This document shows positions 8,643-16,136 of a DNA stretch of 64,000 nt, one piece after another. Position 1 is the stretch's first letter, and each line of letters starts with the position of its first letter. Source of the DNA: Gulosibacter sediminis (GTDB lineage Bacteria; Actinomycetota; Actinomycetes; Actinomycetales; Microbacteriaceae). Location: NCBI RefSeq assembly GCF_023370115.1, contig NZ_CP097160.1:2294001-2358000 (forward strand). Direction: 5' to 3'. The translations under genes and the position numbers were made by a program. The notes beneath the pieces were generated by a model that saw only the letters and a list, made by a program, of their open reading frames with translations, did no database searches and was not told the DNA's origin.

Positions 8643-10337
8643 ATGTCGCAAGAGGGAATCGACCGCCGCGGAGGCGAGCTCTTTCAACAGGAGGGCCAGG
8701 ACGGCCTGCTGCATCGCGCGTTTCTGCGAGGCGCCGGACACAGCGCCGAGGAGGTGCGCCGCTCACCCGTGATCGGAATCGCGTCGACCGCGAGCGAGCT
8801 CAACCCCTGCAACCAGGGACTTTCGGGACTGGCCCGGCATGTGAAGGCCGGCATCACGGCGGCCGGTGGTCTGCCCCTCGAGTTCCCGACGATTTCGATC
8901 TCCGAACCCTTCTCACGCCCGACCAGCATGGTGCTGCGCAACCTGTTGTCGATGGACGTCGAGGAGATGATCAATGCGGCGCCCCTCGACGGCGTCGTGC
9001 TGCTCGGCGGCTGCGACAAGACCATCCCGGCCCAGATGATGGGCGCCGTGAGCGCGAACATCCCCGCGCTGATCCTCGCGGCGGGGCACCGGCCCGTGTC
9101 GAGATACCAGGACAACGACAAGTTCACTGTCGACGACATCTGGCCGGTCTGCGAGTCCCGCCGCATTGGCGACGTCGACGACGCGTCGTGGGCCGAGCTC
9201 GAGGCGAGCGCCAACATCGGTGTCGGCACCTGCAACGTGATGGGCACCGCCACGACGATGGCGGTCATCGCCGAGGTGCTCGGCTTCGCTCCCCCGGGCT
9301 CCTCGCTGCCTTCGGCCGCGAGCAAGGCCCGCATGGACATCGCCCGCCTCACCGGCGAACAGATCGTCGAGCACGTGCGGGCACAGCGGCTGCCCGCCGC
9401 GCGCATCACGCTCGAGTCGCTCGAGAACGCATTCCGCGTCGTCGCCGCGCTCGGCGGCTCAACCAACGCGCTGATTCATCTCGAGGCCATCGCCGGCCGG
9501 GCCGGGCTCCGCATCGGCTTCGGCCGGTTCCGCGAGTGGAGCAATACGACTGAGCTGCTCGCGAACGTGCGCCCGACCGGCGACCACCTCCTCGACGAGC
9601 TCGACCGCGCGGGCGGCGTGGTCGAGGTGATGCGGCGGCTCGGCACACGCATCCACCCCACGACGCTGACCTCGAACGGCACGTCATGGGGTGAGGTCCT
9701 CGCCGAGCAGCCACAGAAGTCCGGGCCCGCGATTCGCGACGACGCGAGCGCCCCCGAGGCAAACGCAGGCCTCCGGATGTTGCGCGGCAACCTCGCGCCG
9801 GAGGGCTGCGTCATGAAACTCAACCCGGGCATGCCGACGCAGTTTCTCGGCAAGGCGATCGTGTTCGATGGGCTCGATGACCTCCACGCACGCATCGACG
9901 ACCCGGCCCTCGAGGCCGACGAGAACAGCATCCTCGTGCTCCGCGGCCTCGGTGTGCGGGGCGCCCCCGGCATGCCGGAGGTCGGGCACATCCCGATCCC
10001 AGAGCAGCTGCAGCGCCGCGGCGTCACCGATCTGCTTCGCATTTCGGATGCGCGCATGAGCGGCACCTCGACCGGCTCCGTCGTGCTCCATGTCAGCCCC
10101 GAAGCAGCCGTCGGAGGCCCCCTCGCCCAGCTCAACACGGGCGACACCCTTTTCGTCGACGCGATCGCGGGCACGATAGAGCACCGCGTTCCCGCCGAGG
10201 AGTTCGAACGCCGCCCGGCCGCCACGCCGCCTGCCCCCGCGGAGCGCGGGTACCGGTGGCTGTTCCAGCAGTACGTCACGCAGCCGCACGAGGGGTGCGA
10301 CTTCACGTTCCTCGAATCGAACGGGACGCCCAAATGA
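8643..10337 (+). CDS. IlvD/Edd family dehydratase
   Basis: A 564-residue member of the dihydroxy-acid/6-phosphogluconate dehydratase family. All three family cysteines are present: C56 (SELNPCNQGL), C124 (LLGGCDKTIPAQ) and C197 (GVGTCNVMGTA), consistent with an Fe-S cluster enzyme. The C-terminal swivel domain contains ISDARMSGTSTGSVVLHVSPEAAVGGPLA split by normal loops. ATG 8643 follows GAGGAGAG. It begins a run with a beta-hydroxyacid dehydrogenase, an SDR and a GntR regulator. That context points to dehydration of a sugar acid to a 2-keto-3-deoxy acid rather than branched-chain amino-acid synthesis, where IlvD would sit with ilvBNC. The substrate is not determined. Confidence 0.88.
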   Translation: MSQEGIDRRGGELFQQEGQDGLLHRAFLRGAGHSAEEVRRSPVIGIASTASELNPCNQGLSGLARHVKAGITAAGGLPLEFPTISISEPFSRPTSMVLRNLLSMDVEEMINAAPLDGVVLLGGCDKTIPAQMMGAVSANIPALILAAGHRPVSRYQDNDKFTVDDIWPVCESRRIGDVDDASWAELEASANIGVGTCNVMGTATTMAVIAEVLGFAPPGSSLPSAASKARMDIARLTGEQIVEHVRAQRLPAARITLESLENAFRVVAALGGSTNALIHLEAIAGRAGLRIGFGRFREWSNTTELLANVRPTGDHLLDELDRAGGVVEVMRRLGTRIHPTTLTSNGTSWGEVLAEQPQKSGPAIRDDASAPEANAGLRMLRGNLAPEGCVMKLNPGMPTQFLGKAIVFDGLDDLHARIDDPALEADENSILVLRGLGVRGAPGMPEVGHIPIPEQLQRRGVTDLLRISDARMSGTSTGSVVLHVSPEAAVGGPLAQLNTGDTLFVDAIAGTIEHRVPAEEFERRPAATPPAPAERGYRWLFQQYVTQPHEGCDFTFLESNGTPK

Positions 10338-11245
10338 CTACCCGCGCGACACCGCAAATCGGCATGGTCGGCGCCGGAGTTATGGGGCTCCCTCTGGCTC
10401 GACGCCTCACCGACGCTGGCCATGGACCCCTGGTCTGGCTAAGGAGCGAGGCGAAACTGCAGGTGCTCAAGGCCGAGGGGCTCGCGGCGACGACCGAGCG
10501 CGCCGAGCTGCGCGGCCGCGACGTCGTCGTGTCGTGCCTGCTCGACGAGCATGCGGTGCGGGAGGTTTACTTCGGGTCTGACGGCCTCGCGTCGCTCCTC
10601 GATCCAGGCGCCCTCATCGTCGAGCACGCCACGCTCGCGCCCGAGTTCGTCGTCGAGACAGCGGCCGAGCTCGCGAAGCTTGGCATCCGGTTCGCGGATG
10701 CCCCGGTCTCGGGTGGGCCAGCCGGCGCCGAGCAGGGCACACTCTCGGCAATGGTCGGCTGCGTCTCCAGCGACTTCGACGAGATCGAGGCACTGCTGCA
10801 GCCCACGTGCGCGAGCGTCGTCCGCGCCGGCCCGGTCGGCGCCGGTGAAACCCTCAAGCTCGTCAATCAGTTCCTTGTCGCGGCGCACTCGGTCGCCGCC
10901 GCGGATGCCGCCGCGCTGCTGCGGCAAGCCGGCGTGGCACCGGACGTCGCGCTCCAGGCCCTGTCGGGCGGCTGGGCCGGCTCGCGCCGCCTCGAGCTAC
11001 AGCTGGTCGACTCGATGACCGGCGAGTTTGCGCCCGACGGCGCGGGGCTCACGAAGTTCGAGAAGGATCTTCGCCACGTGCACGAGCTCGTCGCAAGCTC
11101 CGGCGTGCGCAGCGCACTCCTCCCGAGCATCGAGGCGAGCTGGTTTGCGGCGAGCGGTGCGCACCCCGACGCATCCTTCGCCGCCCTCGTGACCTCGTCG
11201 CTGCCCGACACCGCTCCCGTAACCGACCCGAACGTAACAGAGTAG
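10334..11245 (+). CDS. NAD(P)-dependent beta-hydroxyacid dehydrogenase (3-HIBADH family)
   Basis: A 303-residue oxidoreductase starting at ATG 10334, overlapping the dehydratase stop (ATGA). The N-terminal Rossmann motif is IGMVGAGVMGLPLARRL; the substrate-binding signature DAPVSGGPAGAEQGTLSAMVG is at about 125-145; the catalytic lysine region is GAGETLKLVNQFLVAAH (family G-x3-K-x2-N). This is the family of tartronate semialdehyde reductase, 3-hydroxyisobutyrate and L-threonate dehydrogenases. In this operon it probably oxidises or reduces a short hydroxyacid in the same pathway. Confidence 0.9.
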   Translation: MTTRATPQIGMVGAGVMGLPLARRLTDAGHGPLVWLRSEAKLQVLKAEGLAATTERAELRGRDVVVSCLLDEHAVREVYFGSDGLASLLDPGALIVEHATLAPEFVVETAAELAKLGIRFADAPVSGGPAGAEQGTLSAMVGCVSSDFDEIEALLQPTCASVVRAGPVGAGETLKLVNQFLVAAHSVAAADAAALLRQAGVAPDVALQALSGGWAGSRRLELQLVDSMTGEFAPDGAGLTKFEKDLRHVHELVASSGVRSALLPSIEASWFAASGAHPDASFAALVTSSLPDTAPVTDPNVTE

Positions 11246-11253
11246 GACCCACC

Positions 11254-11973
11254 ATGAAGAGCGCCATCGTCACCGGCTCGACCAGCGGCATCGGCAAGGC
11301 CACCGCGCTTCGTCTATACGAGCGGGGGTACGGCATCGTGTTCAACGGCTACCGCACGCAGCAGCAGGGCGACGAGCTCGTGGCGCAGCTCGGCGAGCGC
11401 GCTGCCTACGTCGATGGAGACGTTGGCGACTCATCGGTAGCCGCGCTGCTGCGCGATCGCGCGCTCGCAGAGTTCGGCCGACTCGACCTCGTCGTGAACA
11501 ACGCGGGCATCGCAAAGCCGATCCCCCACCCCGACCTGCAGGCCGTCGAGGACGACTTCTGGGATACGGTCATGCGCACGAACCTCAAGGGCCCATGGAA
11601 CCTCGTGCGGGCCTGCGCCGGAGCCCTGGCCGAGGCGAAGGGACAGGTCATCAACGTCGCCTCGATCGCGGGGCTCTCGGTTGACGGCAGCTCGATCCCG
11701 TACGCCGTCTCCAAGGCTGGCGTCATCCACCTGACGAAGCTCCTCGCCGTCGCCCTCGGGCCGAGCGTTCGAGTCAACGCCATAGCCCCGGGCTACGTCG
11801 ACACTCCACTCACGAACTCCTGGACCGCCGCCCGCGAGCGCATCCTCGCCACCGCGCCTGCCGGTCGGCTTGGTGAGGTCGAGGACGCGGCTCAGGCGAT
11901 CCTCGCGCTCGCCGATCTAGGCTACGTAACAGGCCAGATTCTGGCCGTTGACGGGGGCGTTAGCCTAGTTTGA
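11254..11973 (+). CDS. SDR family oxidoreductase
   Basis: A 239-residue classical short-chain dehydrogenase. Cofactor motif TGSTSGIG at residues 7-14, NNAG at 82-85, catalytic S137, Y150 and K154 (YAVSK) and the PG motif in AIAPGYVDTPLT. It follows the upstream gene by 8 bp with RBS-like AGTAGGA, so it belongs to the same operon. It resembles FabG-like and 2-keto-3-deoxy-sugar acid dehydrogenases; with the dehydratase it could supply an oxidative step, but this is context-based. Confidence 0.9.
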   Translation: MKSAIVTGSTSGIGKATALRLYERGYGIVFNGYRTQQQGDELVAQLGERAAYVDGDVGDSSVAALLRDRALAEFGRLDLVVNNAGIAKPIPHPDLQAVEDDFWDTVMRTNLKGPWNLVRACAGALAEAKGQVINVASIAGLSVDGSSIPYAVSKAGVIHLTKLLAVALGPSVRVNAIAPGYVDTPLTNSWTAARERILATAPAGRLGEVEDAAQAILALADLGYVTGQILAVDGGVSLV

Positions 11974-12019
11974 CCGTCGGCTCACTGCCGGACGTCGACG
12001 GAGATACCGCGGAGAAGCC

Positions 12020-12649
12020 ATGCAGTCGAGAACAGAATCGCTGCTCGTCGCGATTCGAGACCGAATCCGAACGGCGCAGATAGCCCCGGGCGAAGTGATC
12101 GCGGAAAACCAGTTCACCGAAGAGTTCGGTGTCTCACGCACACCGGTGCGCGAGACCTTCCGCCTGCTCACAACCGAGGGCTGGCTCCAGGTGCTTCCCC
12201 GCAAGGGCTACCTCGTGCGGCCGCTCAACCTCACCGACATTCGCGAGGTCATGGACATGCGCATCATCCTCGAGCCGGAGCTCGCGGCGCGCGCCGCGAT
12301 CGCCCCAGCGAGGGAGGCGATCGCCGAGATCGAGGAGATCATCGCGAACCAGCATCAGTCCGGCATCGGCCTTGCCCAGCAGGTTGAGTTCGCGGCCGAG
12401 TTCCACGTCAAGGTGGCGATGCTGAGCGGCAACCACCGCGCCGCCTCAACGCTGCGGCCACTCGTCGACGAGATCAATCGGCTGCACTTCGTGTTGCCGG
12501 GCCTCGGCGCCCACATCTCGTCGACGACCGAACGCGAGGCGCACGAGTCCATCCTCGCCGCGATCGCTCGCAACGACGGCGAAGCAGCTCGCGCCCTGCA
12601 ACTCCAACATCTCGAGGAGTCACAGAGCGCGATGCTGCGAGCGTTCTAG
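12020..12649 (+). CDS. GntR family regulator, FCD domain
   Basis: A 209-residue regulator. The N-terminal winged helix (GEVIAENQFTEEFGVSRTPVRETFRLL) is followed by an all-helical FCD domain (MRIILEPELAARAA, EFHVKVAMLSGN), whose Asp/His pattern in this family binds a metal and a carboxylate effector. A GGAGA lies 5 nt before ATG. It is the last gene of the dehydratase cluster and most likely represses it and the divergent MHS transporter through the 8589-8611 palindrome. It ends 4 bp from the convergent lipoprotein gene. Confidence 0.9.
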   Translation: MQSRTESLLVAIRDRIRTAQIAPGEVIAENQFTEEFGVSRTPVRETFRLLTTEGWLQVLPRKGYLVRPLNLTDIREVMDMRIILEPELAARAAIAPAREAIAEIEEIIANQHQSGIGLAQQVEFAAEFHVKVAMLSGNHRAASTLRPLVDEINRLHFVLPGLGAHISSTTEREAHESILAAIARNDGEAARALQLQHLEESQSAMLRAF

Positions 12650-12653
12650 CGGG

Positions 12654-14300
12654 CTAACAGTTGATGTCGCCCTCGGGTAGGTTGCCCGTGATCAGGTAGT
12701 CATCGACCGTGCCGATAACGCACTCGCTGCCCTCGTCGTAGGCAATGTGGCCCTCGCCCTCGTATACGAGGAGCGACGCCGACTCGAGCTGCTCGGCGAC
12801 GGCCTCGGCCCACTTGAGCGGGGTCGCGGGGTCATTCGTCGTCGCGACGACGAGCACGGGGGCCGCGCCGGCACCGACGACGGGCTGCTGTTCGGTCACG
12901 CGCGATTGCACGGGCCAGTTCTCGCAGGTGACGTCGCCGACCTCGAGCTGCGCCTCCGACATCGGATCCTGGAACAGCGTGACGTCCTGCAGCTTCTGGT
13001 TGAACTCCTTGATCGTCGCCTTGTCGGTCACGAGCGGGTAATCGAGGCAGTTGATCGCGGTGAACGCCTCTTCCTGGTTTGAGTAGTACGTGCCGCTCGG
13101 GTCGCGGCCGTTGTACGAGTCGGTGAGCGCGAAGAAGATGCTCGAGTCCTTATTGTGCTCCCACTGCACGAACGCCTGCGTGACGTACTGCCAGCTCGTC
13201 TCGTCGTACATGCCCGCGACGATCGCCTGGTAGATGATGCTCGAGGTGAACACGCGGCCGTCGGAGGCGCGCGGGGTCGCCTCGTCGACGTCATTCATGA
13301 TGTCGCTGATCTCGTCGATCGCGCCGTCGACGCCGCCCGCCTGGTCAAAGGGGCACTCGGCCGCGGTGAGGCAATCCTCGAGGTACGCGCGGATCGAGTC
13401 GCTGAACTTCTCCTGCTGGTCGAGGATCACGTCGAACATCGGCACGGTCGGGTCGGTGGCGCCGTCAAGCACGACGCGACCGACCTGCTCGGGGAACATG
13501 TCGATGTACTGAGCACCGATGTCGGTGCCGTACGAGAAGCCGAAGTAGTTCAGCGCGCTGCCCTCGCCCACGACGTAGCGGAGCATGTCGAGGTCCTGCA
13601 CCGTCGACTTCGTGTCGACGTACTCGAGCAGCGGGCCGGTGTTCTCGTAGCAGGAGTCGCCGAACGCGGCGGCCTTCGCCTGCTGATACGCGAGCAGCTC
13701 ATCCTCGGTCATGTCGGCGTAGCCGTCGGGCACACCGTAGAGGTAGTCGTCCATGCCCGCGTCGTCGACGCAGTAGACCGAGCTCGAGTAGCCGACGCCG
13801 CGGGGGTCCCAGCCGACGATGTCGAAGTTCTCGCGCAGCTCGCTCGAGAACATGTAGTCGCCGCTCTGCGCGACGAAGTCGACGCCGCCCGCACCCGGGC
13901 CACCCGGGTTCGTGAACAGCGCGCCCTGCGAGTTGCCGCCGGTGGCGGGCAGTTTCACGAGTGCGAGCTCGATGGGCTCATCGGAGCCGGGATCGGCCCA
14001 GTTCAGGGGCGCGTCAACGTAGGCGCACTCGGCGGTGTCGTCGGCCGCCGCATACTCCTCGGGGCACTCGCCCCACTCGATGCCCTGCTCGTAAAAGTCT
14101 TCGCCGCCCGGCGCGACCGACTCGGGGATGCCAACGGCGCCGTCGCTGTCGCCGTCGGTCTCTTCCTCGTTCGTCTGCTGCTCGTCGGGCGTCTGCAGCT
14201 CCTGAATCAGGGTGCAGCCGCTGAGCACGAGGGATGCGGTGAGCGTGATCGCCCCGGCGCCAATCAGTCTTGCTCGTCGTCGCTTCGCTGCTTCTCGCAT
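12654..14300 (-). CDS. Secreted alpha/beta-hydrolase lipoprotein, S33 tripeptidyl aminopeptidase-like
   Basis: A 548-residue lipoprotein: basic N-terminus, hydrophobic segment and lipobox LVLSGC at about residues 24-29, then a Gln/Glu/Asp-rich linker and an alpha/beta-hydrolase domain. Catalytic elements are the oxyanion stretch FTNPGGPGAGG, nucleophile Ser in GFSYGTDIGAQ, the TAP-like C-terminal Asp region ATTNDPATPLKWA and the His in EGEGHIAYDEG. This is the architecture of actinobacterial SlpD/Tap-like aminopeptidases, expected on the outer face of the membrane. An AGAGGACACC site precedes ATG 14300. Confidence 0.88.
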   Translation of the reverse strand: MREAAKRRRARLIGAGAITLTASLVLSGCTLIQELQTPDEQQTNEEETDGDSDGAVGIPESVAPGGEDFYEQGIEWGECPEEYAAADDTAECAYVDAPLNWADPGSDEPIELALVKLPATGGNSQGALFTNPGGPGAGGVDFVAQSGDYMFSSELRENFDIVGWDPRGVGYSSSVYCVDDAGMDDYLYGVPDGYADMTEDELLAYQQAKAAAFGDSCYENTGPLLEYVDTKSTVQDLDMLRYVVGEGSALNYFGFSYGTDIGAQYIDMFPEQVGRVVLDGATDPTVPMFDVILDQQEKFSDSIRAYLEDCLTAAECPFDQAGGVDGAIDEISDIMNDVDEATPRASDGRVFTSSIIYQAIVAGMYDETSWQYVTQAFVQWEHNKDSSIFFALTDSYNGRDPSGTYYSNQEEAFTAINCLDYPLVTDKATIKEFNQKLQDVTLFQDPMSEAQLEVGDVTCENWPVQSRVTEQQPVVGAGAAPVLVVATTNDPATPLKWAEAVAEQLESASLLVYEGEGHIAYDEGSECVIGTVDDYLITGNLPEGDINC

Positions 14301-14337
14301 CGGTGTCCTCTCAGCGCGGGCTTCGGGCGGGGTCGCG

Positions 14338-15498
14338 CTAGCTCGAGCCGATGGCGTAACCGATCAGCAATTCCTCGAGCGCGAGCTGCGGCGGCACATT
14401 TGCCGCCAATCGTTCGCGCACCAGCGCAATTGCCTCAATGCTAGCGATCGTGTGCGACGCGGGCGCACGATTTGCGACGGCTTCGAGTTCGCCACGCCGA
14501 GATTCATTCACGAGCGGCACGCCAACTTGCAACTTCAGCATGAGGAGATCGCGCAGCAGCGACTGTATGTCGGTAAGGATGCGGTCGACGCCGTCGATCG
14601 TCGCGCGCTTCGCCCGCTGCTTCTGGTCGCGCTCGAGATCGCGAAAAATGCTCTGCAGCTTGCGCGGCACCGCCTGCCCCGGATCGAGCCCAAGGCTGCG
14701 GTAGGTTTCCTGCTTCTCACGCTCGGCCCGATCGGCAAAGTGCGCTTCGCCGTCGGACTTCGCGAGGTCGGCCCACTGCTGCGCCTTGCGCACCGCGTCG
14801 CCGGTCGAGGCGAGGCTGAGCACGCCGTCGAGCGACGAGTCGCGTCGCTGCCAGGCCTCAGGCGAGGTGACGAGTCGCGAGGCCATGCCGACGTGCGACT
14901 GCGCCTCCCGGGCCGCGCGCATGGCGATCTCGTGGTCGATGCCGTGGCGGCGCTCGAGCAGCTCGGCGACGTCGTCGATCGGCGGCGTCGAGAGCGCGAC
15001 GACCCGCACGCGCGAGCGGATGGTCGGCAACAGATCGGCCTCGCTCGGCGCGCAGAGCACCCAAACGGTCGAGTCGACGGGCTCCTCGATCGCCTTGAGC
15101 AGCGTGTTCGAGGTGCGCTCGATCATGCGGTCGGCGTCCTCCACCACGATGACGCGGTAGTCGGAGTTGACCGGCGAGTTCGAGGCGCGCGTGACGAGCT
15201 CGCGCGCCGTACCAATGTCGATTGACACCTTCTCGGTCGCGACTGCCGTGAGATCGGCGTGGCTGCGCGCGGCGACCTGCTGGCAACTCGGGCAGACACC
15301 GCAGCCGTTATCGGGGCAGAGCAGCGCGGCCGCGAAGGCGTAGGCGATGGTCGAGCGCCCCGAGCCCGCGGGCCCGGTGACGAGCCACGAGTTCGTGAAC
15401 GCCTGCGGGTCCTCGGCGCCGCGGCGGGCGCCGAGCACGGCGCGCTGGAAAGTCCCGACCGCGCGCGGCTGGCCGACGACCTCATCCCAGACACTCAC
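14338..15498 (-). CDS. holB: DNA polymerase III subunit delta prime
   Basis: A 386-residue clamp-loader subunit. It starts MSVWDEVVGQPRAVGTFQRA. The Walker A equivalent reads TGPAGSGRST, with Arg in place of the ATP-binding Lys, consistent with the non-ATPase role of delta prime. Zn-binding cysteines follow (CPDNGCGVCPSC), then VVEDADRMIERTSNTLLKAIEEP and an SRC-less sensor region (LLPTIRSRVRVV). It overlaps the tmk stop by four bases, giving the topA-tmk-holB order seen in related actinobacteria. Confidence 0.93.
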   Translation of the reverse strand: MSVWDEVVGQPRAVGTFQRAVLGARRGAEDPQAFTNSWLVTGPAGSGRSTIAYAFAAALLCPDNGCGVCPSCQQVAARSHADLTAVATEKVSIDIGTARELVTRASNSPVNSDYRVIVVEDADRMIERTSNTLLKAIEEPVDSTVWVLCAPSEADLLPTIRSRVRVVALSTPPIDDVAELLERRHGIDHEIAMRAAREAQSHVGMASRLVTSPEAWQRRDSSLDGVLSLASTGDAVRKAQQWADLAKSDGEAHFADRAEREKQETYRSLGLDPGQAVPRKLQSIFRDLERDQKQRAKRATIDGVDRILTDIQSLLRDLLMLKLQVGVPLVNESRRGELEAVANRAPASHTIASIEAIALVRERLAANVPPQLALEELLIGYAIGSS

Positions 15499-16136
15499 GC
15501 TTGCTGCAGCTCCTCGAGCTTCGCCGCGACGAGCGCGCGGATTTCCTCGCTCACGAGCCGTTCGGGGCGGTCGGCGTCGACGACGCGGATGCGCTCGGGC
15601 TCCTCCTGCGCGAGTTGGAGGAACTGCTCGCGCACGCTGAGGTGGAAATCGAGGCCGAGCGATTCGAGGCGATCGAGGCGGCCGCGACCGGTGCGCATCC
15701 GCTGCATCGCGATCTCGGGCTTGAGGTCGAGGAGCACCGTGAGGTCGGGCATGAGCCCGTCGGCGGCCCAGACCGAGAGGTCGCGAATCTGCTGCGAGCC
15801 GAGGCCGCGTCCGCGGCCCTGGTAGACGATCGACGAGTCGAGGTAGCGGTCCTGCACCACGATCGCGCCGCGCTCGAGCGCCGGGCGCACGAGCGACTGG
15901 ATGTGGTGGGCCCGGTCGGCCGCGAAGATGAGTGCCTCGGCGCGGTCCGAGAGGTCGTCGGGGCCGTGAAGCACGATGTTGCGCAGCTGCTGCCCGAGCT
16001 CGGTGCCGCCGGGCTCACGCGTCTGCACGACCTCGTGCCCGAGGCCGCGCAACCATTCGACGACGCGAGTGGCGTGCGACGACTTGCCCGCACCATCCCC
16101 GCCCTCGAAGGTGATGAACATGCCCCGCGACGCCAC
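15495..16136 (-). CDS. tmk: Thymidylate kinase
   Basis: A 213-residue dTMP kinase. The P-loop GGDGAGKS spans residues 12-19, the DRYLDSS motif carries the dTMP-binding Arg, and a LID segment GRGRGLGSQQ follows. Start GTG 16136 overlaps the last base of the topA stop (TAGTG), supporting coupling; an internal ATG at 16121 (MFITFEGGDG) is the conventional family start and remains possible. It makes dTDP for DNA synthesis. Confidence 0.94.
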   Translation of the reverse strand: MASRGMFITFEGGDGAGKSSHATRVVEWLRGLGHEVVQTREPGGTELGQQLRNIVLHGPDDLSDRAEALIFAADRAHHIQSLVRPALERGAIVVQDRYLDSSIVYQGRGRGLGSQQIRDLSVWAADGLMPDLTVLLDLKPEIAMQRMRTGRGRLDRLESLGLDFHLSVREQFLQLAQEEPERIRVVDADRPERLVSEEIRALVAAKLEELQQA

